From Candidatus Saccharimonadota bacterium (GTDB taxonomy: Bacteria; Patescibacteriota; Saccharimonadia; Saccharimonadales; Saccharimonadaceae), in assembly GCA_017510425.1 (NCBI GenBank), contig JAFWNJ010000004.1, forward strand, positions 1 through 34,784: DNA of 34,784 bases. Direction: 5' to 3'. Positions 8,074 through 15,768 of this stretch are shown one piece after another. How positions within the stretch are numbered: position 1 is the first letter of the stretch; the number at the start of each line of letters is the position of its first letter. The position numbers and the translations under genes were made by a program. The notes under the pieces were generated by a model. It saw nothing but the letters and a program-made list of their open reading frames with translations. It ran no database searches and was not told the DNA's origin.

Positions 8074-9012
8074 TTACTCTTCGCCAGACAGTCTGGATGT
8101 GAACTCGGATAGGTAGAATCCTACGACGCCGCCAATCATTGGGAAGATGGCGTAGATTGATAATGCTTGGCAAATACCACCGATTATCTCGCCGAAGTTC
8201 TCACCTGAAGTAGGGAAAATTTTATACATCATTGCAAGAGCTGGATTGAAGATGAAATTGTTGTTTAATCCGAGGAATGCTGCGGAAACAACATACCCTA
8301 AGACTATAGCAAGAGCCATCCCGCCAGCTACGACTGCTGCGAATGTAAAGACACTGCGCTTGTATTTGAGTGCACGTGAGAAGAAGAATGAAATAATGAT
8401 TGCACCAAGTAATTCGACCATGGTGACAATCCACATCCCGTTCTCAGCAATTGCCGACATAGTCGGAACATCGTAAGCTGATTCGCCGCCAGTTAGATGG
8501 AAGGCATTGAAGATAAGCCAACCAAGCCAGGCGCCAATTACTTCAGCGATGATGTACATGATACCGCGAATGACAGACATTCTGCGAGTGGCCATCATGC
8601 CAACAGTGATTGCTGGATTAAGGCAGGCACCAGAAAAGGCATAGACAGCGATTAACACCGCAATGATTGCGAAAGAGTAGGTCGCCGCGCTATGGATTCC
8701 CATTAGTGAAAGGGAGAAGAACAATAATGCAAGTAGCATGGTCCCAATGACTTCTCCGAGCAGTGCGCCATAGAATTTAGGATTCTTGAAGACTGTCAAG
8801 ATACCCTCTTTTTCTTCGTATTTGCGAGCAAAGAATCCAGAAAGGAAGGATTTCTTAGCAGGAGAAATCACTTCGTGCTTAGGAGCTTGCTCTGTTTTAG
8901 TTTTAGGAGCCTCGAGTTCTGATTTTGTGACAGACTTTACGGCAGTTTTTGGTTTAGTCGACTTAGCCTTCTTGTTGGACTTGTTCGACACTTTCGACTT
9001 TTTGGTCGCCAT
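8074..9012 (-). CDS. Aquaporin-like MIP-family channel
   Basis: A 312-residue member of the major intrinsic protein family, a membrane channel for water or small neutral solutes. About six membrane helices follow an N-terminal extension of roughly 75 residues. Both pore-lining NPA motifs are present: N132-P-A in SGACLNPAITVG and N256-P-A in FIFNPALAM. The position after the second NPA, normally the Arg of the selectivity filter, is Leu259, so substrate choice may differ from classical aquaporins. The N-terminal extension is unusual: Lys, Ser and Thr make up most of residues 1-50. Start choice is firm because AAGGAGG lies just ahead of the ATG, after an extended -10 promoter. It is transcribed away from the small gene at 9097. 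Confidence 0.85.
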   Translation of the reverse strand: MATKKSKVSNKSNKKAKSTKPKTAVKSVTKSELEAPKTKTEQAPKHEVISPAKKSFLSGFFARKYEEKEGILTVFKNPKFYGALLGEVIGTMLLALLFFSLSLMGIHSAATYSFAIIAVLIAVYAFSGACLNPAITVGMMATRRMSVIRGIMYIIAEVIGAWLGWLIFNAFHLTGGESAYDVPTMSAIAENGMWIVTMVELLGAIIISFFFSRALKYKRSVFTFAAVVAGGMALAIVLGYVVSAAFLGLNNNFIFNPALAMMYKIFPTSGENFGEIIGGICQALSIYAIFPMIGGVVGFYLSEFTSRLSGEE

Positions 9013-9040
9013 TATTCCTCCTTAAATGATATTTGTCTAA

Positions 9041-9049
9041 ATTATAGCA
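9041..9049 (-). promoter_or_regulatory. Aquaporin extended -10 promoter
   Basis: On the minus strand TGC-TATAAT reads from 9049 to 9041. The RNA would start near 9034, giving a leader of about 20 nt with an AAGGAGG ribosome-binding site. Confidence 0.65.
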
Positions 9050-9057
9050 CATTATTA

Positions 9058-9066
9058 TGATATAAT
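9058..9066 (+). promoter_or_regulatory. Extended -10 promoter, small tail-anchored gene
   Basis: TGA-TATAAT at 9058-9066 is divergent from the aquaporin promoter, with only 8 bp between the two elements. No -35 at a good distance was found. RNA would start near 9073. Confidence 0.6.
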
Positions 9067-9096
9067 TAAAAAGTTATTAATTTATTTAGGAAAGAT

Positions 9097-9324
9097 ATGG
9101 GTGTAATTGTAAATAAACAAGACGATAAAGATAGTGAATTATCTAAGAGAATTAGTGCAGACCTCAGGACACGTGTTGTTAATAGTGCTGAGGATAAGGA
9201 TGTGGATCTAGCTGACGATGCTGAATATATGAAGGACTTAAAGAAGACTGGCAGGTTTGGCTGGATTTGGCCGGTACTTATAATACTGGCGCTGCTATCT
9301 TTGATTTCGATTATTTTGATATAA
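9097..9324 (+). CDS. Small tail-anchored membrane protein, unknown
   Basis: A 75-residue protein whose first 50 residues are strongly charged (many Asp, Lys and Arg). A single hydrophobic helix at about residues 55-74 runs to the C-terminus, the layout of a tail-anchored protein. AGGAAAG ahead of the ATG supports the start. It sits 23 bp upstream of pheS, which has its own -10 box overlapping the end of this gene, so co-transcription is possible. Its size and single helix recall SecE, but the conserved Trp-Pro-containing amphipathic segment of SecE is not seen, so I do not assign it. Confidence 0.65.
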   Translation: MGVIVNKQDDKDSELSKRISADLRTRVVNSAEDKDVDLADDAEYMKDLKKTGRFGWIWPVLIILALLSLISIILI

Positions 9325-9329
9325 ATGTA

Positions 9330-9338
9330 TGATATAAT
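9330..9338 (+). promoter_or_regulatory. pheS extended -10 promoter, near-leaderless
   Basis: TGA-TATAAT at 9330-9338 ends 10 nt before the ATG at 9348, so the leader would be about 2-3 nt. Confidence 0.55.
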
Positions 9339-9347
9339 ACGGGGTAT

Positions 9348-10304
9348 ATGTTAGACATTGATAATTTGAAGCAGGAATTAAAGAAAATTAATGGTGAGGC
9401 TGCGAAGATTCGTGATTTGCCAGTGGAGCAAAGAGCGGATTTTGGTAAGAAAATTAATGCTAAGAGACAGGAAGTCTTAACTAAGATTTCGGAAGCCGAG
9501 AAGGCTTTGCTGGATTCTGCGGTGGAACCACTTGATATTACGGCTTGGTCTGGAATCAATGAGCCTTTGCCGGAGTTTTATCCGACCGATATGGGTTCTC
9601 TGCATCCTTTGATGTCTGAGCTAGACCGTGTGGTTGACATTTATCAAATGATGGGATTTGATGTGGTAGAGGCCAGGCAATTAGATGACGAGTTCCATAT
9701 GTTTGATTCATTGAATTTTGTTAAAGAGCATCCGGCGAGAGATGGTTATGATACTTTCCGAACGGAGGAGGGTTTCATTCCGCCAGCACATACTTCTACT
9801 ATGCAGCATCGTGTTTTGAAGGCGTACCGTGACAATTTGAAGAAAGGTCAGGCGATTGCGGTAGTGGTGCCGGGTAGGGTTTTTCGTAATGAAGATGTCG
9901 ATGCTACACATGAGCACACCTTTTACCAGTGTGAAGGCGTGTATGTCTCTAAGACTTGTTCTCTTGGCAACATGTTGGGTATCTTAAGAGAATTCTTTGA
10001 GAAATATTACGAACAGAAATTAGAGATTAGGACACAGCCTGGGTATTTCCCATTTACGGAGCCATCTTTGGAATTTTTGATTGAAAAGCCGAAATCTCTT
10101 GGCGGTAAGAAAGGTGATTATCTGGAAATGCTTGGTTGTGGGATGATTCACCCAAATGTTTTAAAGATGGCCGGTATTGACCCAGAGGAATATCATGGTT
10201 TTGCTTGGGGTGGTGGAATTGATAGGTTGGTAATGTTAAGATATGGTTTAGACGATGTGCGCCATTTCGAGAGCGGTAATCTTAAGTTTTTGAGGGAGTT
10301 TTAA
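9348..10304 (+). CDS. pheS: Phenylalanyl-tRNA synthetase alpha subunit
   Basis: A 318-residue catalytic subunit of the alpha2-beta2 enzyme that charges tRNA-Phe. The class II core is complete: GRVFRNEDVDATHEHTFYQ (motif 2), YFPFTEPSLEF, and GGGIDRLVMLRYG (motif 3), closing with the SGNLKFLREF end typical of PheS. The N-terminal coiled-coil tRNA-binding arm (residues 1-60) is shorter than in E. coli, in line with the total length of 318 against 327. The gene abuts pheT exactly: its TAA is followed immediately by the pheT ATG, so the two are translated from one mRNA. Confidence 0.96.
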   Translation: MLDIDNLKQELKKINGEAAKIRDLPVEQRADFGKKINAKRQEVLTKISEAEKALLDSAVEPLDITAWSGINEPLPEFYPTDMGSLHPLMSELDRVVDIYQMMGFDVVEARQLDDEFHMFDSLNFVKEHPARDGYDTFRTEEGFIPPAHTSTMQHRVLKAYRDNLKKGQAIAVVVPGRVFRNEDVDATHEHTFYQCEGVYVSKTCSLGNMLGILREFFEKYYEQKLEIRTQPGYFPFTEPSLEFLIEKPKSLGGKKGDYLEMLGCGMIHPNVLKMAGIDPEEYHGFAWGGGIDRLVMLRYGLDDVRHFESGNLKFLREF

Positions 10305-12641
10305 ATGAAAATATCTTTAAACTGGTTAAAAAAGCTTGTGAGGATTCCGGAAGAGGTTTCCAGTGAGGAGTTGATTAGATTAATTGGCGCGAGATTAGTT
10401 GAAGTAGAGGGTGTAATAGATGAGACTCATAAATATGACAATATATATATAGTGGGAGTGGAATCTTGCGAAAAAATACCAGATACCCATTTGACTGTAT
10501 GTCAAATCGATGTTGGTAAGAAAGAACTTGTGCAAGTTGTCTGTGGAGCACCAAATGTCCGTGAAGGAATGTTGGCGGTTTGGATTGCGCCGGGCGCAAT
10601 TGTGCCGGCCTCGGCAAAAGAAGATGCTCCATTTAAGATCGGTAAGCGTAAAATGCAGGGATATGAGTCGTGTGGAATGTTGGCGGGAGCAGATGAGCTG
10701 GATTTTGGTGACGATCATAGTGGTATTGTGGAGATTGAGCCGGGGACTGCGAAACCTGGTGATTTACTAGCAGATGTTTTTGGGTTAAATGATCTGGTAC
10801 TTGAAATTGAGAACAAGTCACTAACCCATCGGCCGGATTGTTTTGGCATGATTGGATTTGCTAGAGAAGTTGCAGGAATTTTGGGGCAAGAGTTTACTAG
10901 GCCAGAATTATTGAATAGTTTGAATCACATGATCCACCTAAAGAAGGCCAGCTCAGCTTTTGGTGATGTCACTATTAATATAGAAGATTCAAATATTTGT
11001 CGGAGGTACTCCGCCGTGGTAATGGAAAAACACGGTGAGTTGAAGAAGAAATACTTGACATGGAATGATACGATTCTGTCGAAATCCGGCATGAAGCCTA
11101 TTAGCCCGATTGTGGATGCTACTAATTATTTGATGCTCCTAACTGGACAGCCTTTACATGCGTTTGATTATGACAAATTTGTGGCGGTATCGGGTAGCGA
11201 TAAAACAAAGATTAATGTACGTCTGGCACGTAAAGGTGAAAAGTTGGTGCTACTAGATGACGAAGAGATTGAGCTATGTGAGACCGATATTGTAGTTTGT
11301 AGTGGTGACATACCAGTTGCGTTAGCTGGAGCGATGGGTGGTAAATCTACAATGATTGATGAGAATACGCACAATATAATTATCGAAGGGGCGACATTTA
11401 GCTTATATAATTTACGCAAGACCCAGATGGTACACGGGATTTTTTCGGAAGCGATTACGAGATTCACGAAGGGCCAACCAGCTTTTCAGACTAAGACGGT
11501 GGCGGAACTGTGCGCCAATATGTTGTCGGATGGCTTCCAGGCTGTTAATGTAGTGGATAATTATCCTAAGCCTGAGCAGACGATTGTGGTAAAGATAGAA
11601 TTAGATGAGATTAATGGTCTGCTTGGTACGCATTATGATAAGGATTTGGTTATTTCTACGCTAAGGAATGTGGGGTTTGATGTTAGAAAGTCGCGAGACG
11701 TGTTCAGTGTTATTGTGCCAGAATGGCGGACGGATATTCATATTAAAGAAGATGTAATTGAGGAAGTGGGGAGGCTGCTTGGTTACGACAATATTGAGCC
11801 AGTGTTGCCGCTTCATTCTACAGCCGAGTATAATAATATGTTCGAGCTTAAGAGAAGAATTCAGGCTTTAATGTTAAGGCTGGGGGCGAATGAACTTTTG
11901 ACTTATAGTTTTGTGAGTGGAAGATTAATTGAAAAAGCGGGGCAGGATACCAGGAATTCCTATCGAATTATTAACTCGATTTCGCCGGAGCTTCAGTATG
12001 TAAGGCAATCGATTGTACCGAGTTTGCTCGATAAGGCTTACAAGAACGAGAAGTTGCCCGTTGATAGGTTTGCGATTTATGAGATGAATAAGATTTATCA
12101 GAAGATTTGGGGTCTGAATGAAGAAAACGTTCCGACCGAGAAATTATCATTAGGCTTCGTAGTGGCTGAGAGGAAGGGTTCTGGTACTGCCTTTTATAAA
12201 GCGAAGAAATACTTAGCAAGATTGCTAGAAGAGTTCAATATTAAGGCTGATTATTTGCCGCTTGATGGCACTATGGCGGCCGACGAGTTGCCGTTTGAGT
12301 CGAAGCGTTCGGCGCGAGTTTTTGTAAACGGTGAACGAATTGGTGTGGTAGGTGAATTTAAGAATTCGGTGCGAAATGAGTTCAAGTTGGCGCCTTATCT
12401 GGCTGGTTACGAGATAGATTTAGAAAGTATCCTGAAATATGCCACTCGTAAAAAGAAGATTACTTTTACTGATTACCTATCTCAGGATTTAACCGTTACG
12501 ACTTCAGATACATATGATGCTATCTTGAAGAAAGTGCAGGCTGATTATCCAAATGGTGTAATAACTCCTGGTACAATTTATCAGGCGGAAGGCCAGAAGG
12601 ATAAAAACATTACTTTTCATATTGAAACTCCAATTGAATAA
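10305..12641 (+). CDS. pheT: Phenylalanyl-tRNA synthetase beta subunit
   Basis: A 778-residue partner of PheS. In order: an N-terminal segment, an EMAP-like tRNA-binding domain (about 42-150, with VCGAPNVREG), the B3/B4 editing region (about 205-380, with HRPDCFGMIGFAREV before it), the B5 domain (WRTDIHIKEDVIEEVGRLLG), the catalytic-like core, and a C-terminal FDX-ACB anticodon-binding domain starting near DYLSQDLTV. The last domain seems cut short: the chain ends at HIETPIE and the usual RTLTDEEV helix and last strand are absent. The final codons and stop are repeated just downstream (12630-12660). GAGGGAG in the end of pheS can serve as ribosome-binding site. Confidence 0.95.
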   Translation: MKISLNWLKKLVRIPEEVSSEELIRLIGARLVEVEGVIDETHKYDNIYIVGVESCEKIPDTHLTVCQIDVGKKELVQVVCGAPNVREGMLAVWIAPGAIVPASAKEDAPFKIGKRKMQGYESCGMLAGADELDFGDDHSGIVEIEPGTAKPGDLLADVFGLNDLVLEIENKSLTHRPDCFGMIGFAREVAGILGQEFTRPELLNSLNHMIHLKKASSAFGDVTINIEDSNICRRYSAVVMEKHGELKKKYLTWNDTILSKSGMKPISPIVDATNYLMLLTGQPLHAFDYDKFVAVSGSDKTKINVRLARKGEKLVLLDDEEIELCETDIVVCSGDIPVALAGAMGGKSTMIDENTHNIIIEGATFSLYNLRKTQMVHGIFSEAITRFTKGQPAFQTKTVAELCANMLSDGFQAVNVVDNYPKPEQTIVVKIELDEINGLLGTHYDKDLVISTLRNVGFDVRKSRDVFSVIVPEWRTDIHIKEDVIEEVGRLLGYDNIEPVLPLHSTAEYNNMFELKRRIQALMLRLGANELLTYSFVSGRLIEKAGQDTRNSYRIINSISPELQYVRQSIVPSLLDKAYKNEKLPVDRFAIYEMNKIYQKIWGLNEENVPTEKLSLGFVVAERKGSGTAFYKAKKYLARLLEEFNIKADYLPLDGTMAADELPFESKRSARVFVNGERIGVVGEFKNSVRNEFKLAPYLAGYEIDLESILKYATRKKKITFTDYLSQDLTVTTSDTYDAILKKVQADYPNGVITPGTIYQAEGQKDKNITFHIETPIE

Positions 12642-12660
12642 CAACACACCAATTGAATAA
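12630..12660 (+). repeat. 12-bp direct repeat at the pheT stop
   Basis: CCAATTGAATAA occurs at 12630-12641, where it encodes the last codons and the stop of pheT, and again at 12649-12660. The spacing of 19 bp suggests a small tandem duplication. Confidence 0.8.
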
Positions 12661-12662
12661 AC

Positions 12663-12692
12663 TTGCCAAAAGCAAACCGTTTGTGCTAATAT
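12663..12692 (+). promoter_or_regulatory. ftsE promoter, leaderless
   Basis: TTGCCA (12663-12668) and TAATAT (12687-12692) are 18 bp apart, with TGC before the -10. The -10 ends 7 nt before the ATG at 12699, so the mRNA should start with the A of the start codon. Confidence 0.65.
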
Positions 12693-12698
12693 AGATTC

Positions 12699-13511
12699 AT
12701 GATATTGTTTGATTCGGTTACTAAGACGTATCCGGGCGATGAGAATCCGGCACTTGATTCGGTTTCATTACATATTGAACCAAATGAGTTTGTGTTTTTG
12801 GTGGGAAAGTCTGGTGCGGGTAAGTCTACTTTGATGAAAATGATTACAAAGGAAGAGAATCCGGATTCGGGCAAGATTATTATTGGTGGTATTGATCTAG
12901 ATTACGTGAAGAAGCGCCATATTCCTGGTTATCGTAGGCGGCTCGGGGTTGTGTTTCAGGATTTTAAACTATTACCGCGACGGACGGTATATGAAAATGT
13001 AGCTTTTGCTCTAGAAATTGCCGGTATGAGCGGTAAGGAGATTCGCCGAACTGTGCCAAAAGTGCTGGAATTAGTTGATTTATTAGATCAAGCAAAGAAA
13101 TTTCCCAATCAGCTTTCTGGCGGTCAACAGCAGAGAGTATCCATAGCGCGTTCGGTAGCAAGGCAGCCTAAGATATTAATTGCGGATGAGCCGACAGCAA
13201 ATCTGGACAAGCTTACCACTCAAGAGATTATACAGCTATTAAAGAAGATTAATGATTTTGGTACTACAATTTTAGTGACTACACACAATGAGAGCATAGT
13301 CAATAATTTGCAGAAGCGTGTTGTAACAATGAAGGACGGAAGGATAGTGAGTGATCAGAAGAACAATGGTGTTTATAAGCTTGACGAGTCTCCAGTTTCG
13401 AATATAGCAGCTAGGCCGATGCAGGTGCCAGGGCATGCTTTGAAACGTCAACCGATTGTGAATGATATAGTGACTACTCGTGCAAAAACTCAACGAAAGA
13501 AGGTAGCATAA
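12699..13511 (+). CDS. ftsE: Cell division ATP-binding protein FtsE
   Basis: A 270-residue ABC ATPase that pairs with FtsX to drive peptidoglycan hydrolases at the division site. Walker A is GKSGAGKST, the signature is LSGGQQQR, Walker B is ILIADEPTANLD, and the H-loop His is in VTTHNE. VVFQDFKLLPRRTVYENVAFAL is the FtsE-like Q-loop region. The nucleotide-binding domain ends near residue 220, and the remaining 50 residues are an extra, basic, Pro/Val-containing tail not found in most FtsE. The gene is followed after 1 bp by ftsX. Confidence 0.95.
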   Translation: MILFDSVTKTYPGDENPALDSVSLHIEPNEFVFLVGKSGAGKSTLMKMITKEENPDSGKIIIGGIDLDYVKKRHIPGYRRRLGVVFQDFKLLPRRTVYENVAFALEIAGMSGKEIRRTVPKVLELVDLLDQAKKFPNQLSGGQQQRVSIARSVARQPKILIADEPTANLDKLTTQEIIQLLKKINDFGTTILVTTHNESIVNNLQKRVVTMKDGRIVSDQKNNGVYKLDESPVSNIAARPMQVPGHALKRQPIVNDIVTTRAKTQRKKVA

Positions 13512-13512
13512 A

Positions 13513-14553
13513 ATGGTAGAGAAGGAAGAGTCTAAACCTTTAAAGGATAAGAAGCTGAAGCGGGTGACAAAGAAGAGCCTTCGTACTATGCAGCGTACGA
13601 AGCAACATCATCCGGTGCGAGATGAGGCTAGGATTATAAAGTATGGGGCGAAGGGCTTCGGGCGTAATATTTGGTTGTCAACGGCGGCTACTGTAGTGAT
13701 GGCAATAACATTAATTATTCTATTCGTGACGGTGGTCGCGAGTGTGATTTTGACAAGTACGGCTGAAATGATAAAAGATAAGATTGATATTACGATTTAT
13801 TTACAGCCTGGACTAAGCGAACAAACATTATCTGAACTAGAATCTGAGATTAAGAAAGATCCGAATGTTAAGACGGTGGAAATATCGAATTCGGAAGAAG
13901 AGTACGAAAAGTTCTTGGAAGAATATGAGGACAGCGATGAAATACTAAGCGTTCTTGACGAGGAGACGAAGACTCTGACAATTTCAAAGATGCAGGGAAC
14001 GATGAGGATTAAAGTTCATGACGTAGATGATTTATCTAGTATTAAGGCGATTGTGGAAGAAAAAGAGGGATTTAAGGAGTATGTAGATAAGAAAAGGCCG
14101 CCAACATATGATGTAAATCGGGCAGAAATTGCGACAATTACGTCGTGGGCTAGAATTGCTAGAACAGGTGGTATAATACTGGCTGCAGTATTCTTGGCGA
14201 TATCAATCCTAATCATTTTTTCAACCATTAGAATGGCAATTTTCTCACGACGTGAGGAAATCTATATGATGAAATTAGTGGGTGCCGAAAAGAGCTTCAT
14301 CCGCGGACCGTTTTTGATTGAGGCGGAGATTTGTGGGATAATTGCGGGCCTGATTGCGGCGACGGTGTCGTATTTTGGATTTGAATTCTTGGCACCGAAG
14401 CTTGCGAGCTACGGAATCGATGTTGCTTCGATTGTGGAAGTGTTAGAGTCGAATAAGTTGATAATTGTCTACTTGGTATTTATAGGGCTCGGTATCGTGA
14501 TTGGTAGAGTATCTGCCAGATTAGCTGTTTCAAAGTACTTGAATAAGGCTTAA
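13513..14553 (+). CDS. ftsX: Cell division permease-like protein FtsX
   Basis: A 346-residue four-helix membrane protein. A basic cytoplasmic N-terminal segment of about 50 residues is followed by helix 1 (about 54-80), an extracellular domain of about 135 residues (the part that contacts the hydrolase in other bacteria), then helices at about 218-240, 275-297 and 318-338. The SRREEIYMMKLVGA motif after helix 2 is diagnostic. AAGAAGGT ahead of the ATG, inside the end of ftsE, is a plausible ribosome-binding site. The acidic extracellular loop (EEEYEKFLEEYEDSDE) may bind the CHAP hydrolase encoded next. Confidence 0.94.
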   Translation: MVEKEESKPLKDKKLKRVTKKSLRTMQRTKQHHPVRDEARIIKYGAKGFGRNIWLSTAATVVMAITLIILFVTVVASVILTSTAEMIKDKIDITIYLQPGLSEQTLSELESEIKKDPNVKTVEISNSEEEYEKFLEEYEDSDEILSVLDEETKTLTISKMQGTMRIKVHDVDDLSSIKAIVEEKEGFKEYVDKKRPPTYDVNRAEIATITSWARIARTGGIILAAVFLAISILIIFSTIRMAIFSRREEIYMMKLVGAEKSFIRGPFLIEAEICGIIAGLIAATVSYFGFEFLAPKLASYGIDVASIVEVLESNKLIIVYLVFIGLGIVIGRVSARLAVSKYLNKA

Positions 14554-14566
14554 GGTGTGATACAAT
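14539..14566 (+). promoter_or_regulatory. Promoter of the CHAP hydrolase, leaderless
   Basis: TTGAAT (14539-14544) lies in the end of ftsX; TACAAT (14561-14566) follows at 16 bp with TGA before it. The -10 ends 7 nt before the ATG at 14573. Confidence 0.6.
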
Positions 14567-14572
14567 GAAGTT

Positions 14573-15739
14573 ATGGTAATACTGAAGAATCAAAAAACAA
14601 AAAGCATATGGTTAATTTTGGCGCTGGTGTTGGGGCTATTTCAAAGCCCAATTAGTGTCGGTGCGATTTCAAGGGCTTGCCAAAATTCAGCAGCCTGTCG
14701 TGAGGCCGTAGAGAAGGAAAAGGAAGCTACAAAGAATGCAGCGGCAGCAGCAAGTTCCGCCAATGCGTATCAGGCACGGGTAAATGAATTAACGGCAGAG
14801 ATTGCAGGTAAAGAAGCGGAAATTGTGCAAACAGAAGTTGATATTAAGGAGTTGATTAAACAAATTGAAATTAAGGAAGCTAAGCTGCTAGAAGAACAGG
14901 AAGCTTTAGCTGAGCTTTTTGTAAATATACATTTCGAATCTGATTCGGAGCCAATTCGGGTCTTGGCTGGAGCGAGTTCAATTTCCGACTTAGCTGAAAA
15001 AGCGGCGAGGAATGAAGTTGTGAAAGAGCAAATCAGTATTACAGCGGCAGCCGTGAAACAAGCCAAGGAGAAGCTTGAGCAGGATAAGGAGGAAGTGGAA
15101 GCCTTATTAGAACAGCAAAAGATAGCGCGCGAGACTTTACTTAGCAAAAGGACTGAGCAAGAACGATTGGTGGCAAAATATGAAAATGATGCTGAAGCCT
15201 ATGCCGAGGAAGCGAAGGCAGCACAACTAGCTCAGCGTGAGGCCGAAAAGGCAGAACAGGAAGCGCATCCGGAACTCTATCGGGGCTCAGCGTATTCAGG
15301 AGCGAATACTTATCCGTGGCAGGAGGATTGTCCGGGAAGGCAGGATGACTACCTAACTTATTGGGAAGATGCTTATGGTTGGCATAAGATAGGTGGATAT
15401 GTATGTGAATGTGTGAGCTATGCTGGGTGGAAGGCTTATGAATATGTTGGTATTTCGATTGGATGGGGAAATGCTTATTCGTGGGATGATGGAGCAAGAG
15501 CAGCTGGATATGTGGTTGATAAAAATCCTGAGCCGAATTCGATTGGTCAGGTTGATGGCTACCCATATGGGCATGTTTTCTGGGTAGAGAGCGTGAATGG
15601 GGATGGTTCGATTAACGTGACTGAATATAACAATGCATATGCTACTTATCTTTATTCTGGTAGCATGCATTATGGTGATTTCGGTGCGAGAACAATACCG
15701 GCGAATGAAATTTGGCAGTATAATTATATTCACTTGTAA
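14573..15739 (+). CDS. Secreted coiled-coil CHAP peptidoglycan hydrolase
   Basis: A 388-residue exported protein with the layout of PcsB: a signal peptide (about 1-31), a long Ala/Glu/Lys-rich coiled coil (about 45-225) and a C-terminal CHAP amidase/endopeptidase domain (about 250-388). The catalytic Cys is C280 in ECVSYAGW and the catalytic His is H334 in GHVFWVE; EYNN follows where the third polar residue is expected. In streptococci FtsEX binds the PcsB coiled coil and releases the CHAP domain to split daughter cells. The gene follows ftsEX directly, so the same role is inferred here. It has its own promoter, which would allow expression apart from ftsEX. Confidence 0.88.
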   Translation: MVILKNQKTKSIWLILALVLGLFQSPISVGAISRACQNSAACREAVEKEKEATKNAAAAASSANAYQARVNELTAEIAGKEAEIVQTEVDIKELIKQIEIKEAKLLEEQEALAELFVNIHFESDSEPIRVLAGASSISDLAEKAARNEVVKEQISITAAAVKQAKEKLEQDKEEVEALLEQQKIARETLLSKRTEQERLVAKYENDAEAYAEEAKAAQLAQREAEKAEQEAHPELYRGSAYSGANTYPWQEDCPGRQDDYLTYWEDAYGWHKIGGYVCECVSYAGWKAYEYVGISIGWGNAYSWDDGARAAGYVVDKNPEPNSIGQVDGYPYGHVFWVESVNGDGSINVTEYNNAYATYLYSGSMHYGDFGARTIPANEIWQYNYIHL

Positions 15740-15761
15740 TTTTAAAAGTGTGTCGTATAAT
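15734..15761 (+). promoter_or_regulatory. Promoter of the S41 protease, leaderless
   Basis: TTGTAA (15734-15739) and TATAAT (15756-15761) are 16 bp apart. The -10 ends 8 nt before the ATG at 15769. Confidence 0.6.
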
Positions 15762-15768
15762 GATAAAC

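Noticed and set aside
9097-9324. SecE assignment for the small protein before pheS
   Set aside because: Size and single C-terminal helix fit, but the conserved Trp-Pro segment of SecE is missing and the neighbours are not secretion or nusG genes.
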